Shown: positions 38,725-48,540, counted from the first letter of the stretch. The stretch: DNA of 64,000 bases from Candidatus Phycorickettsia trachydisci (GCF_003015145.1 NZ_CP027845.1:1314501-1378500); one strand, 5' to 3'. Notes: generated by a model not told the origin, from the letters alone. Numbers and translations are program-made.

Positions 38725-39465
38725 TTGTCTAAGGTGCGTTTAGATCATTACTTAGTTGAAAATGGCTTGGCTAGTAATTTACAAGAAGCCGCGAGTTTGT
38801 GTATTAGAGGTTTAGTTCATGATTCTTCAAGTCAATTACTCAAACCTGGAATGCAGGTGAACTTAAATAGAAGTGATATCAAAGTGAAGCAAGTTAAGAA
38901 TCATAAATATGTTGCTCGCTCTGCATTAAAGCTAAAGGATGCAATTGAGTGCTACGATATTGATGTTAAGAGCAAGATTTGTGCAGATTTAGGATGTAGT
39001 ACAGGTGGTTTTACCCAGATATTGCTTGAAAATGGAGCGTACAAGATTTATGCGGTGGATGTTGCTAGCGGATTTTTTGCATATAGTCTGCGAAATAACC
39101 CTAAAATTACCCTGCTTGAAAAAACAAATGTCAAACATTTAAGTAAAAGTCTTATACCTGAAGATTTAGATTTAATATGCTGTGATTTGAGCTTTATAGG
39201 ATTAACAAATTGTCTTGCTCCATCTTTGAGTCTACTTAAAAGTGGTGGAGAATTAATCGCTTTGATTAAACCTCAGTTTGAATTACCTAAACATTTGGTA
39301 GAAGAAGGGGGGATTATTAAAGATCCCATGTTGCACAAGCAAGCTTGTGATAGCGTTGCTAATTGGCTTGAGGGGCAAGGTTTTAATATTGTCGGTATCA
39401 AACCTTGCTCCCAGCTTGGCATGAAAGGAAATCAAGAATTCTTGTTATATGCTTTTAAATCCTAA
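38725..39465 (+). CDS. tlyA: TlyA-type 2'-O-methyltransferase
   Basis: 246 residues: an S4 RNA-binding domain (VRLDHYLVENGLASNLQEAASLC) followed by an RrmJ/FtsJ-type Rossmann methyltransferase with the SAM motif ADLGCSTGGFTQ. The K-D-K-E-like tetrad includes KPQFELP near residue 187. TlyA proteins methylate the ribose of cytidines in 16S and 23S rRNA; the long-used name hemolysin is historical. A UUG is the only suitable start, with AGGTAA upstream. Its end overlaps the convergent surface-barrel gene by four bases. Confidence 0.9.
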   Translation: MSKVRLDHYLVENGLASNLQEAASLCIRGLVHDSSSQLLKPGMQVNLNRSDIKVKQVKNHKYVARSALKLKDAIECYDIDVKSKICADLGCSTGGFTQILLENGAYKIYAVDVASGFFAYSLRNNPKITLLEKTNVKHLSKSLIPEDLDLICCDLSFIGLTNCLAPSLSLLKSGGELIALIKPQFELPKHLVEEGGIIKDPMLHKQACDSVANWLEGQGFNIVGIKPCSQLGMKGNQEFLLYAFKS

Positions 39466-40103
39466 AGATCCCACCTGATTTTAGCAATAATTCCATGTGA
39501 CCGCAGAGGTGTTTTATAAAATCCATCTCTCGCCTTGCCATGATAGCTATAATTATATTCTAAACCGATTTTTAAATCTTTAGATATATTAAAGCTGGTA
39601 CCGGCTGCAAAAATGTAAGCAAAATTATATTTATGTTTGAACTTATATACATTTGCTTCGTTACCATAATCAATTTTAAGTTTGCCTTTTACGTGAGATG
39701 CTCCAACACCTGCGCCTAGATATACTTTATATGTATCGCATATGTCAAAAATATCTACATATCCTCTTAATTGTAGTGAATTAACGTTTGGAGTAATGAT
39801 AGCGTAATCTGTAAATTCATTTGTTCTTTCATCTTTTAAAACCATTCTACTTTTATTGAAAAAAGGTTTTACGAAAACTATCTCACCCCTTGTTCTTGGG
39901 CTGAATTGATAACCAACTCCAAAACTTATTTCGGGCGCTGGAGTAGTTTTTTTAATTCTATATACAGAATCATCTGATATTTCAGGAAGTGAGGGTTTAT
40001 GTTGTGATATAGCTCCTACGGCTCCATGTAAATAAAAGTTATGATTAGCTTGAGCTGTAGTTGTGATTAGCAATGGTAAAAGTATTTTGTGTAGTTTAGT
40101 CAT
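39462..40103 (-). CDS. Opacity-type outer-membrane beta-barrel protein, second copy
   Basis: 213 residues with a signal peptide (LHKILLPLLITTTAQA) and a C-terminal strand ending IIAKIRWDL. It is a paralogue of the protein at 15738-16397: both share KVYLGAGVGASHVKGKL-type and LKIGLEYNYSYHGKA-type strands and the late R(T/S)PLRSHGI-type stretch. The exposed loops differ. The divergence of loops with conserved strands is what is expected of surface-exposed barrels under host selection. Confidence 0.86.
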   Translation of the reverse strand: MTKLHKILLPLLITTTAQANHNFYLHGAVGAISQHKPSLPEISDDSVYRIKKTTPAPEISFGVGYQFSPRTRGEIVFVKPFFNKSRMVLKDERTNEFTDYAIITPNVNSLQLRGYVDIFDICDTYKVYLGAGVGASHVKGKLKIDYGNEANVYKFKHKYNFAYIFAAGTSFNISKDLKIGLEYNYSYHGKARDGFYKTPLRSHGIIAKIRWDL

Positions 40104-40426
40104 AAGCCTTACCTTAATTAGTTAAAACGTACCTTCTGACTCTGATAGAGCCTAACTTAATTATACCATATTGAGCGCGGTAAGTCTTCTGTAATAAATC
40201 TTTTAGTTTAAATTTATGTACTTGAAATGTGGTAAAAATACCATGCATTATTGTTAATAATATTTAAGTTACTTTTTTATTCTTTTTTACAAAAAGTGAT
40301 ATTAAGTTTTTTGGCTTGATGCGAAGCAAACATGCAACCAAATTGAATATCCTTGGGCGTGAAGTTAAAAGAATTAAAGCAGATATTTTTTATATGAGAT
40401 AATTGATGAACATTCAAAAGGCTCAT
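40104..40426. promoter_or_regulatory. Divergent promoter region between barrel gene and metalloprotease-like gene
   Basis: 323 bp. On the minus strand a perfect TATAAT (plus-strand 40160-40165) lies about 57 bases before the barrel start, with a weak -35 (GACTTA-like). A small hairpin, CTCTGATAGAG, is in the leader. On the plus strand the metalloprotease-like gene has AAAAGG seven bases upstream of its AUG at 40427. Nothing else is recognised. Confidence 0.35.
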
Positions 40427-41998
40427 ATGAAAAAGATTTTTATCTGTTTTTTCTTCTTAATACACCATCTCTCCTTCGCATCTTACTTTCTCATTGAACA
40501 TAATATTGATAAGATACACATTACTGCTACCTTTGACCAAAACGAAGTGCAAAATAACGAAGGCAATATTAGCCTTTATGTGCCGGATGTCATTTGGGGT
40601 ACCTCTTATAATAAGCAGATTACTAATATTAGGTCCAATGGTACATATGATCCTCAAACGAAGAGTATCGGTTTGAATCCTGGAACTGATTTACGTATAG
40701 AATACGATATTTTATGTGTTGATAATGAAGAGCTTATAAATAGGTTTTCCGATCATTACGACCACTTCATAAGTGGCGAGAGATTTTACCTAATGGGTAT
40801 AGGTTTGTTTATAACTCCACCTCTTTATAATGACAACATTACTATTCAGGTTAAGAGCAATATACCAAATGTAGCTTTCAGCACACATCCATACTTTTAT
40901 CAAAGCAATACTATGACCACTAAGTTATCTGAATTAGATCGCTTAATTATAGTGGCAAGCAATGACATGAAATATTACTATAAAGATGGTGTTGATATAG
41001 TTATGTGGACCCCTGATCAAGCTTTGCAGGATATGTTTGATTCGGTTGCTGCTCCAATATTTGCTAAGCATGAGGAGTTTTGGCAAGCCTCTTCTACCAA
41101 TGAACCAGCTCATAAGCTGTCTATTATAATCAAAGCTCCAATCTCAAACATTATCAGAAGGTTTGGTGGTACGGTGATTGGGCGTACGATCTTATTTTTT
41201 ATAGTACCAGACAATACTAGTAAAGACGATTTAGATCATCTAGTAAGACATGAAAATACTCATTTTAGGATAGGTAAATTATTAACGGGAACTGAATGGT
41301 TTGTAGAGGGGTTTACAGAGTATTATGCAGATAAAATTAACTTGCATTTTGATCAGAATTGGATGAAATTTACAGATTTATATAATGCAAAAGCTGCTGA
41401 TTACTTTACTTCCTTAGCCCATTATTTAGACGATAAGACGGCTGATGATTATTTTTTCAAGATATCTCAAATTGAACATTTACCCTATACGAAAGGGTAC
41501 GTTATAGCTGGGCAGATTGATTCGATAATTGATCTAGATGGCGTTATGAGAAACTTAATACAGTTGTGTAAGCAGGATAAGACGTATTGCAAGTTTACGC
41601 CTGAGACGTTTTTTTATGCTGCAGGTAATGTGCTAACAGATGAGCAGCAACAGAAAATTACTAGTTTAATTACGGATGTAAATAATACTACTTTTACTAA
41701 TTACCTTTTAGGAAAGAGTACAAAATTAAACTACAAGCAGCAAAAAATACCTTACTTCACCGCAGACATCCAAAAAGTATTTAAGGAAAGTATCATATGG
41801 GGTAAGGAGATAAATGTAGGAGGTGGTACTAGATACAATGAGGCCGTGTACTATAAAGTTTTAGACTCTAATTTTGATTTTGAAACGGGCGAGGGGCAAG
41901 TTAGTGTACAAAACGGCAATTCTCAGGAAGTTGTTAAGCTTCCTGCAACCACTTTGCAAGTTAATGTTCCGTATTATGGTATGTCTTTGCCTCAATAA
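40427..41998 (+). CDS. Exported M61-like zinc metalloprotease
   Basis: 523 residues from the AUG at 40427; the upstream AUG at 40406 is less likely, because AAAAGG precedes the chosen start and the signal peptide (KKIFICFFFLIHHLSFA) then begins at once. An N-terminal beta-rich region is followed by a gluzincin-like core: HENTH (His275, Glu276, His279) and a third ligand Glu294 in VEGFTEYYA. M61 glycyl aminopeptidases and related enzymes share the EGFT-Y-Y pattern. The spacing between HExxH and Glu is 15, short for the family. A C-terminal domain of about 130 residues is PDZ-like in position but not recognised. It probably acts in the periplasm or outside the cell. Confidence 0.72.
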   Translation: MKKIFICFFFLIHHLSFASYFLIEHNIDKIHITATFDQNEVQNNEGNISLYVPDVIWGTSYNKQITNIRSNGTYDPQTKSIGLNPGTDLRIEYDILCVDNEELINRFSDHYDHFISGERFYLMGIGLFITPPLYNDNITIQVKSNIPNVAFSTHPYFYQSNTMTTKLSELDRLIIVASNDMKYYYKDGVDIVMWTPDQALQDMFDSVAAPIFAKHEEFWQASSTNEPAHKLSIIIKAPISNIIRRFGGTVIGRTILFFIVPDNTSKDDLDHLVRHENTHFRIGKLLTGTEWFVEGFTEYYADKINLHFDQNWMKFTDLYNAKAADYFTSLAHYLDDKTADDYFFKISQIEHLPYTKGYVIAGQIDSIIDLDGVMRNLIQLCKQDKTYCKFTPETFFYAAGNVLTDEQQQKITSLITDVNNTTFTNYLLGKSTKLNYKQQKIPYFTADIQKVFKESIIWGKEINVGGGTRYNEAVYYKVLDSNFDFETGEGQVSVQNGNSQEVVKLPATTLQVNVPYYGMSLPQ

Positions 41999-42032
41999 TA
42001 ACATTGTTTATTATATTGATTAGAATTATATA

Positions 42033-43256
42033 TTAAGGCGTTGTTTTTGAAATCTTTTCAAAGATATCAGCAAGAGCGCTAACTTTTATATAATTTATAT
42101 ATTCTGTACCACTATCTCCACCAGTACCTTCCATATTAGGTTTCAGCCTTGGTGATGGACTTGTGTAATCAAGAATTTGAGAAAATTGTGTTAGTTCATC
42201 TGGCAACTCAGAATCTAAAAATTCTGAGGTATCAAGTCCCTCTTTTGCTATTTTAAAAACCCTATTATACTCATGAGCTAATGGAGGAAAATCAGAATAT
42301 GGTTTGTGTTTATTGTCTCCAATGAAAAGCTGTCCTTCTTTCAAAGATTTTAAAATTATCTTTTGCATTCCAGGTAAAGGAGCAACTGTCATATATATTT
42401 TATCTTTCCAGAATTCTTGCGCTATTTTACCAGTAAATGAATGTAGTACCATTGAGAGTTGATCATATTCGTTCTGGATAACCCAATAAGGGTTTTTAAA
42501 AATTCCTCTATTTTGGTATACGGGCAAATTGGGGTATTCGGCTGTGCCAACTGATATAATAACATTACCAAAATCTTCAGCTAAAAGTTTGAAGGTACCA
42601 TATGGCAATGGATCTGATTTAGTTTGTAATTTGCCTGTTATAGGTAGATTTGACGCATATGTTATCCAATTAGAATCAAAACCAACTGCTCCGCCACGAG
42701 TATTGAGTAAAATTTCATGTATTTTAGGGCGTTTCTTCAAGGCATTTTTAAATCTATTTACAAAATCATCTAATTTTTCTCCTTCTAAACCAATAGATTC
42801 TTGGAATCCTGGTTTAAAATCTTGATCATTAAAACCACTATCTTTTTGAAAAATGTGATTATTCAAAAATTTTGCTCTGATTTTATTTACGGATACTTCG
42901 ATCTCCTCTGTGGATATCCCGTAATTTCCTAACAATTTTCTATGATATTGTTCGGAAAAACAGCCTAAATCCTCCGCGACATCTGATAAATATGCACCTA
43001 TTCTACCACTAGCTCTTGTATATACAATCCATTTGTTACTTTCTTCACGATTTTCTATCCTTTCTAGACCAAGATAAACTTCTTTTTCATTGGGAAGGCG
43101 TATTTTGGTTGTCAACGTTCCATCTTCGCATACCTTGATAATTGGTAGCTCAATATCTGGATCTTTTTGATGTTCAAGAGATAAGGTTGGGCTATCTAGG
43201 TCTAAGGGTAGTGTTCCTTGATAATTTTCTTCTGCGTTGAAACTTGATTTTAACAT
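42033..43256 (-). CDS. Hypothetical protein of unknown fold
   Basis: 407 residues, soluble, with no signal peptide and no recognised domain. The middle section (about residues 190-330) contains regularly alternating beta strands and helices, e.g. KIHEILLNTRGGAVGFD, DFGNVIISVGTAEY and KIYMTVAPLPGM, so it is likely a globular enzyme-like protein rather than a disordered effector. The C-terminal end is Gly/Ser-rich then helical. The gene is alone, divergent from the GT25 gene. It has no clear homologue that I can name. Confidence 0.6.
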   Translation of the reverse strand: MLKSSFNAEENYQGTLPLDLDSPTLSLEHQKDPDIELPIIKVCEDGTLTTKIRLPNEKEVYLGLERIENREESNKWIVYTRASGRIGAYLSDVAEDLGCFSEQYHRKLLGNYGISTEEIEVSVNKIRAKFLNNHIFQKDSGFNDQDFKPGFQESIGLEGEKLDDFVNRFKNALKKRPKIHEILLNTRGGAVGFDSNWITYASNLPITGKLQTKSDPLPYGTFKLLAEDFGNVIISVGTAEYPNLPVYQNRGIFKNPYWVIQNEYDQLSMVLHSFTGKIAQEFWKDKIYMTVAPLPGMQKIILKSLKEGQLFIGDNKHKPYSDFPPLAHEYNRVFKIAKEGLDTSEFLDSELPDELTQFSQILDYTSPSPRLKPNMEGTGGDSGTEYINYIKVSALADIFEKISKTTP

Positions 43257-43328
43257 ATATTTTTATGTATGTTATTATATATAACTGTGAAAAATTATCT
43301 TAATACTAACAGATTTCTATTGAATTAA

Positions 43329-44237
43329 ATGAAAAATTTTCTATCTAAAACTATTATTTGCTTAACAGCTATTATCATGGCAATAATAATATATCTCTAT
43401 ATAAACCGCAATTTTATGAATGGAGAAGTTAAAATATCTTCTCGTATTTTTAAAAACGAATTGATCTTTCAAACTAAATTTAACTCAATTTCTAAGAAAG
43501 ACATACAAGTTTTTGTTATTAGTTTAGATCGTACTCCTGAAAGGTATGAAACAATGAAAAATCAACTTCAGGCAAATGACATAATACATCAAAAATTTAG
43601 CGCAGTCGATGGATATAATCTCAATATTGTTCATTCTAAGACAGGTGATAAATTTTGTGGCAAAGATCTCAAAGATATGAAAATAAGCATATTACCCAAT
43701 GAACGCTACGATATTTTATGTCCATCGAGTAAATCTAGCTATTTTTCTAGTGGCAGAATATTCACGGCAGGAGAATTTGGATGTCATTGTAGTCACAGAG
43801 AGATATGGCACAAGATAGTTTCCCATAATATAGAATATGCCCTAGTTCTAGAGGATGATATAATATTTCCAACAGACTTTCAAAAAAAATTTACCGACCT
43901 AATAAATAATTTACCTAATGAATGGGGTGTAATTTATTTATATGCTGTTGTGGATCCCGCCAAAAAAATTAAAATAAAAAATAACTCTCATATAATAAAG
44001 TTTCGACCTAACTCTCATTTAGTATACGGTACTGTTGCATATCTTATTACTTTTAAAGCTGCTAAAGAAATGTTGGCAGTAAGTGAAGGTTTTTCGGGTC
44101 CCATTGATGAATCTATGTCTAAGGCCATTGATACTGAAAAAGTTCGAGCATACCAAGCATTACAAATTTCTTTATCAACCCCAGATCACCTTACAAAAGG
44201 TGAGTCTATAATACGTAGTATGGGAAGAGCATCTTGA
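43329..44237 (+). CDS. Family 25 glycosyltransferase (LPS/LOS type)
   Basis: 302 residues with an N-terminal signal-anchor (FLSKTIICLTAIIMAIIIYLY). The GT25 signatures are all visible: VISLDRTPERYETMKNQL, FSAVDGYNL, GEFGCHCSHREIWHK, and the metal-binding LEDDIIFP. These enzymes add galactose or other sugars to lipooligosaccharide in bacteria and to collagen in animals. The membrane anchor is unusual for the bacterial family, which is mostly cytoplasmic. It stands alone; between its stop and recG is a 119-bp tail with no gene. Confidence 0.85.
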   Translation: MKNFLSKTIICLTAIIMAIIIYLYINRNFMNGEVKISSRIFKNELIFQTKFNSISKKDIQVFVISLDRTPERYETMKNQLQANDIIHQKFSAVDGYNLNIVHSKTGDKFCGKDLKDMKISILPNERYDILCPSSKSSYFSSGRIFTAGEFGCHCSHREIWHKIVSHNIEYALVLEDDIIFPTDFQKKFTDLINNLPNEWGVIYLYAVVDPAKKIKIKNNSHIIKFRPNSHLVYGTVAYLITFKAAKEMLAVSEGFSGPIDESMSKAIDTEKVRAYQALQISLSTPDHLTKGESIIRSMGRAS

Positions 44238-44356
44238 GATATATTAATTAGAGCTAAATCAGATCTTATTGCATCTGTTGAAAAAGTTGCCATTGATCAA
44301 GCAAATTAGAGAGAAGGTTTATACTAAGACCTACCAATATGAAGAAATAAATTAAA

Positions 44357-46369
44357 TTAAGCAGCCCCTAAATCATCAGTGAAGAATTGCTTTGCGAACA
44401 ACTCTATGATTTTTTGATCGGGCTTTAAGTTTGGGTTATTAGCTAAAAATTCTTTTGCTTTAATAATAAGGTCTCTGTTTTGATATAGGTCGATAAACGT
44501 AAAGCAAGCTTGTCCGCTTTGGCGCAAGCCTATAATATCTCCTCCGCCTCTGATTTCTAAATCTTTTTCGGCGATTTCAAAACCATTTTGACTTTGGGTC
44601 ATGATATTGAGTCTTTCTCTCGTATTAGTGCTTACAGCACTATCGCCATAAACTAGTATGCAATAAGACTGCAGATGGCTTCTGCCAACTCTGCCTCGTA
44701 ATTGATGTAGTTGGGCAAGGCCAAAATTTTGAGCATCTTCGATAACTATAAGAGTTGCGTTAGGTACGTCTATACCTACTTCAATCACTGTGGTTGAGAC
44801 TAAAAGTTTGATTTGATTGTCTTTAAAATCATTCATGATTTGTTCTTTTTCATCTTTCGCTAAAGCACCATGTAAGAAGCCTACTTGATAATGATAAACC
44901 TGGCGTAATGAGTCAAAACGAGCTACTACGCTCGTAAAAGATTTTTTCTCGCTATCCTGAATCAATGGGCAGATCCAGTATACTTGCTGATTTTTATCAA
45001 AAATCCTTTGCAATGAGGCGATTAAATCATCCATTTTTTTGCTGGATAAAACGGTTGTGATTATTGGTAAATTGTTTTTAGGTTTAGAAGTAATATATGA
45101 GATATCCATATCGCCATATAATACCATGCTAAGGCTCCTAGGTATTGGAGTTGCGCTCATTAAGAGAAGATCGGCGTCTTGAGATTTAGCTAAAAGAGTT
45201 GCGCGTTGTTTGACGCCAAACTTATGTTGCTCGTCAATTACGATGTATCCAAGGTTGGCAAAATTGATATTCTCTTGAATTAGAGAGTGTGTGCCAATGA
45301 TTATATTTATATTACCTGCCGCAAGATCTTCTAAAATTTCTTTTCGTTTTTTGCCCTTAATTTTGCTGGTGATTATCTCAATCTTTAAATCCATGCCATC
45401 TAGCGCTTTAATAAAAAAGTTGAAATGTTGGACTGTTAGTATGTCGGTTGGGCTCATAAGGCAGCATTGTTTACCACTTGCAACTATGTTTAGAATAGAA
45501 AGTAAGGCAACGAAAGTTTTTCCGCTTCCAACATCACCTTGCAACATTCTGATCATTCTACTGGAGCTTTTTTGGTCCTTATATATTTCTTCTAAAGAGT
45601 GTTGTTGATCTTCTGTTGGCATAAAACCAAGAGTAGCAAAAACTTTTGCATGATGATCATGAGCAATATCTTCGATACCATATCGCTCAAGTTTGTTTGA
45701 GGTACGTAAATTGTTTAGGCATATCTGATTTATTAATATTTCCTCTAGTGCTAATCGTTTTTTGTAAATACTTGGATCCTTGAGCTCCTTAGGATTATGT
45801 AATTGTTGCAAGCTCTCATAAATTGAGGGCATGTTGTTTGCTAAGTTATGCCAATCTTTAAGGTTGGGTAATAAGTTTAGGCAGTATAATGCATACTGAT
45901 GCATCTGGTTGTTATTAATACCTTGGGTTAGATGATAGATTGGTTGAATTTTGTGCGGGGAGGTAAAAACAATTTCAGGATGAACCATTTCTGGTTTAAA
46001 GCGCGGGTTTGTAACCTTGCCGCAAATAGTAATCTTGTTGCCTGCTCTAAATTTAGCCATCATGATCTTTGACATCTGAAAAAAAGTAAGCTCCAGCTTT
46101 TGACCACGAGAATTAATACCTTCATATTTTAATACTTTAAGTCTTCTGAAGCTTGAGGGAGACTTTGTGATGGATATGGTAGTTACTATATGATCATTTT
46201 CTGATAAACTGCTGTAATCAGGCTCAACTTTGCGTTCTATATAAGAATAGGGAATATGAAATAGCATATCCCTTACGGTGATGATGTTAATTTTTCTTAA
46301 TCTAGCAGCGGTCCAAGCTTTAATTTTAAGCGCTGATGTTAGAGTTTGATCGAAAATATTTATTATCAT
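44357..46369 (-). CDS. recG: ATP-dependent DNA helicase RecG
   Basis: 670 residues from the AUG at 46369. Wedge (OB) domain for fork recognition in the first 200 residues, then superfamily 2 motifs: Walker A GDVGSGKT (about residue 282), DEQHKFG (about 377), TATPIPRSL, and motif VI QLRGRVGRS. RecG reverses stalled forks and processes branched DNA. The start UUG/AUG pair leaves no doubt of more than one codon. Confidence 0.96.
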   Translation of the reverse strand: MIINIFDQTLTSALKIKAWTAARLRKINIITVRDMLFHIPYSYIERKVEPDYSSLSENDHIVTTISITKSPSSFRRLKVLKYEGINSRGQKLELTFFQMSKIMMAKFRAGNKITICGKVTNPRFKPEMVHPEIVFTSPHKIQPIYHLTQGINNNQMHQYALYCLNLLPNLKDWHNLANNMPSIYESLQQLHNPKELKDPSIYKKRLALEEILINQICLNNLRTSNKLERYGIEDIAHDHHAKVFATLGFMPTEDQQHSLEEIYKDQKSSSRMIRMLQGDVGSGKTFVALLSILNIVASGKQCCLMSPTDILTVQHFNFFIKALDGMDLKIEIITSKIKGKKRKEILEDLAAGNINIIIGTHSLIQENINFANLGYIVIDEQHKFGVKQRATLLAKSQDADLLLMSATPIPRSLSMVLYGDMDISYITSKPKNNLPIITTVLSSKKMDDLIASLQRIFDKNQQVYWICPLIQDSEKKSFTSVVARFDSLRQVYHYQVGFLHGALAKDEKEQIMNDFKDNQIKLLVSTTVIEVGIDVPNATLIVIEDAQNFGLAQLHQLRGRVGRSHLQSYCILVYGDSAVSTNTRERLNIMTQSQNGFEIAEKDLEIRGGGDIIGLRQSGQACFTFIDLYQNRDLIIKAKEFLANNPNLKPDQKIIELFAKQFFTDDLGAA

Positions 46370-46546
46370 CAAATTTACATTTTGTTTTTATTAGATTTTA
46401 TGATAGCATATGTAACTAGCTTTGAGACTAAAAAGTCTTTCAAATTTGTAACTCGCCGCACATAAGATCAGTTGATTAGGGAAAATGTATGTAAGTCAAG
46501 GCTTTAGTTGTGCGAGCAGATTAAAAAATTTATAAAATTTATACTT

Positions 46547-46918
46547 ATGAACTTTTACGAGTTAATCTTTATTGTGCGTCCAGATTTATCATCTTCTGAG
46601 CTTGATAAATTAATGGCTAATTTCTTAGAAATAATAGAGCGTCATTCAGGCAAAGTAATTGCCAATGAATATTGGGGTTTAAAAAACCTTGCTTATAAAA
46701 TTGGTAACAATAAAAAAGGTCATTATTCTTTCTTAGGTGTTCAAATGACTAAGGAATGTAAGGAGGAAGTAGAAAATAAAATTAAGCTTGGCGGTATAGA
46801 AATTTCCTCTCAGATTATAAGGCACATGGTTCTAAGAGTGGAAGAAATTAATAAAACTCCCCCTCAGATGTTTAAAAGCTCTAACGCTGAAGTTTCAGCT
46901 ATCAACGTAACAATTTAA
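46547..46918 (+). CDS. rpsF: 30S ribosomal protein S6
   Basis: 123 residues from the AUG at 46547; the frame opens at 46508 but the upstream part does not resemble S6. Recognised by NFYELIFIVRPDLSSSE and YWGLKNLAYKIGNNKKGHYSFL. First gene of rpsF-rpsR-rplI. Confidence 0.95.
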   Translation: MNFYELIFIVRPDLSSSELDKLMANFLEIIERHSGKVIANEYWGLKNLAYKIGNNKKGHYSFLGVQMTKECKEEVENKIKLGGIEISSQIIRHMVLRVEEINKTPPQMFKSSNAEVSAINVTI

Positions 46919-46928
46919 CATTTGATAT

Positions 46929-47219
46929 ATGTCAGAAGATTTAAAAGCATTACCTGAAAAAGCAACACAAAGAGTTGCAGATCGAGCAAATAAAAAAGTT
47001 TTTTTTAGAAAAAGAAGTGGATGTCCTTTACATGAGGATAAAGACTTAAATATTACATATAAAAATTCTGAGTTTTTGTCTAAGTTCATCTCTGAAGGTG
47101 GCAGAATACTTGGAGCAAGAATAACAGGCGTTTGTCCAAAGCATCAAAAAGAAATTACTCAATCTATTAAAATTGCTAGGATGCTTGCTTTGATGCCTTT
47201 TGTAACAAAATTTGATTAA
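46929..47219 (+). CDS. rpsR: 30S ribosomal protein S18
   Basis: 96 residues, second gene of the operon. Features include FFRKRSGCPL, INYK-like DLNITYKNSEFLSKFIS, the ILGARITGVCPKHQKEITQSIKIAR block and the end ALMPFVTKFD. The partner of S6 on the ribosomal platform. Confidence 0.96.
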   Translation: MSEDLKALPEKATQRVADRANKKVFFRKRSGCPLHEDKDLNITYKNSEFLSKFISEGGRILGARITGVCPKHQKEITQSIKIARMLALMPFVTKFD

Positions 47220-47227
47220 GATTTATT

Positions 47228-47776
47228 ATGGATTTAATTGTAGTACAACCTGTAGGAAAACTCAAAAATATCGGTCAAGTAGTTAAAGTAAAAAAAGGTT
47301 ATGCAAGAAACTTTTTATTACCTAGAGGATATGCTTTAGTCGCAACTGCGAACAATAAGCAAAAGTTTGAAGAAATTAAAGTTGAGCTTGCACTGAAGCA
47401 AGAGAAAGAAAGTACGCTAGCTGCTTCTAAAATTGCTAATCTGGAGGGTAAAGTTTTAACTTTCTTAGAGCAAGCTTTAGAAGATGGTAAGTTATTTGGA
47501 TCAGTCAGATCAAAAACTATAGCTGCTGCTTTAGAAAAAGAATATGATATCAAGCTTAGAAGCGATCAAGTTGAACTATCTGAGGCTATAACAAAGATAG
47601 GGGTATATAAAGTAAAGGTTTCTTTAGCTCATGGGCTAGTTGCTGATGTATTAGTTAACGTTGCAAGAAATGATATAGAGGCTTCTTCTCAGCTTACAGC
47701 TTATCATGCAGAACAAGCAGCTCCAGCTACTGTCGAAAAATCTCCTGAATCATCTCAAGAAACTCCAAAAGAGTAG
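47228..47776 (+). CDS. rplI: 50S ribosomal protein L9
   Basis: 182 residues. N-terminal signature VVQPVGKLKNIGQVVKVKKGYARNFLLPRGYA, then the long connecting helix and the rRNA-binding C-terminal domain (GKLFGSVRSKTIAAAL). The C-terminal 30 residues are an Ala/Glu/Ser-rich tail beyond the usual L9. Last gene of the operon, followed by a hairpin. Confidence 0.96.
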   Translation: MDLIVVQPVGKLKNIGQVVKVKKGYARNFLLPRGYALVATANNKQKFEEIKVELALKQEKESTLAASKIANLEGKVLTFLEQALEDGKLFGSVRSKTIAAALEKEYDIKLRSDQVELSEAITKIGVYKVKVSLAHGLVADVLVNVARNDIEASSQLTAYHAEQAAPATVEKSPESSQETPKE

Positions 47777-47791
47777 CCTATTCACAAATCA

Positions 47792-47838
47792 CTTATCTTG
47801 TTTTGGTATGTTAGACAGAGCAAAATAAGATAGGTTTT
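47792..47838 (+). terminator. Terminator-like hairpin after rplI
   Basis: CTTATCTTGTTTTG and CAAAATAAGATAGG pair over about 13 bp with one G-U, a 15-base loop and a following TTTT. It lies 16 bases beyond the rplI stop. Confidence 0.55.
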
Positions 47839-47867
47839 AACGTATCTTATCAAAAAGGTCTACTAGG

Positions 47868-48540
47868 TACTGTTAACAAATCTAAAGATGAGATAAGCTT
47901 AGGTAAAAAAGGTAGCTTTATGTTTAAGCGTATGTGCACTATACCCCAAGAAGTTTTCAATGAGAGAATATTACCAATTACTACTCCCTTAGGTGACAGA
48001 TCTCTAAAACTAAGCCATTACACGTGTTATGCTGAAATTATCTACTCCATGGAGAGATTGCCCTAAAGAATATGGTTCTTGTCACACTATATATACAAGG
48101 TTCAAAAGGTCGACTCAAAAAGGTTAATTATTGACCGTTTTAGATGAGTTAAAACAAAAAAAGTTAGTCAAAGTGAATATAATTTTTATGAATTCTAGTA
48201 CTATTAAAGTGAATCGTCATGGTATTGGTGCTTAAAAAAGTAGGACCACGGAGCATGGGTAAAAAGCTGTTGGTAAGGGCTCAAAAATACATGTTATCAC
48301 GGGCATAAAAGAGCTAGTATGTGTTAAAAATCAGAGGAGCGCAGAAGCATGATACCAAGGTGGTATAAGAAATGTTGTATCTTATTCACAAAGATCAAGT
48401 TAAAGGGTTCATGGGAGATAAAGGTTATGATACGAATAAAATAAGAGACACCCTAAAGGGTATGGGGGGCACTGCTAAGATGCCTAACAAGGGGAGGTAA
48501 AGAGGAGATTTGATCAAACTGTTTATAAATGGAGAGTATT
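47868..48540 (+). pseudogene. IS5-family transposase pseudogene with its left inverted repeat
   Basis: A left end, TAGGTACTGTTAACAAATCT, begins at about 47868 and an AUG at 47920 opens a transposase frame. The protein can be followed through several frames only: NERILPITTPLGDRSLKLSHY, then PWRDCPKEYGSCHTIYTRFKRS, MNSSTIKVNRHGIGA, GKGSKIHVITGIKELV and MGDKGYDTNKIRD, all typical of IS5-type DDE transposases. The catalytic Asp of the usual DSTTIK is Asn here, and stops and frameshifts are frequent. The 3' part is lost where an IS1-type fragment begins at about 48540. The element is dead. Confidence 0.75.

Noticed and set aside
44238..44356. Possible gene remnant between the GT25 gene and recG
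   Set aside because: A short readable stretch (KSDLIASVEKVAIDQAN) ends at a stop and has no start or known similarity; too little to call.
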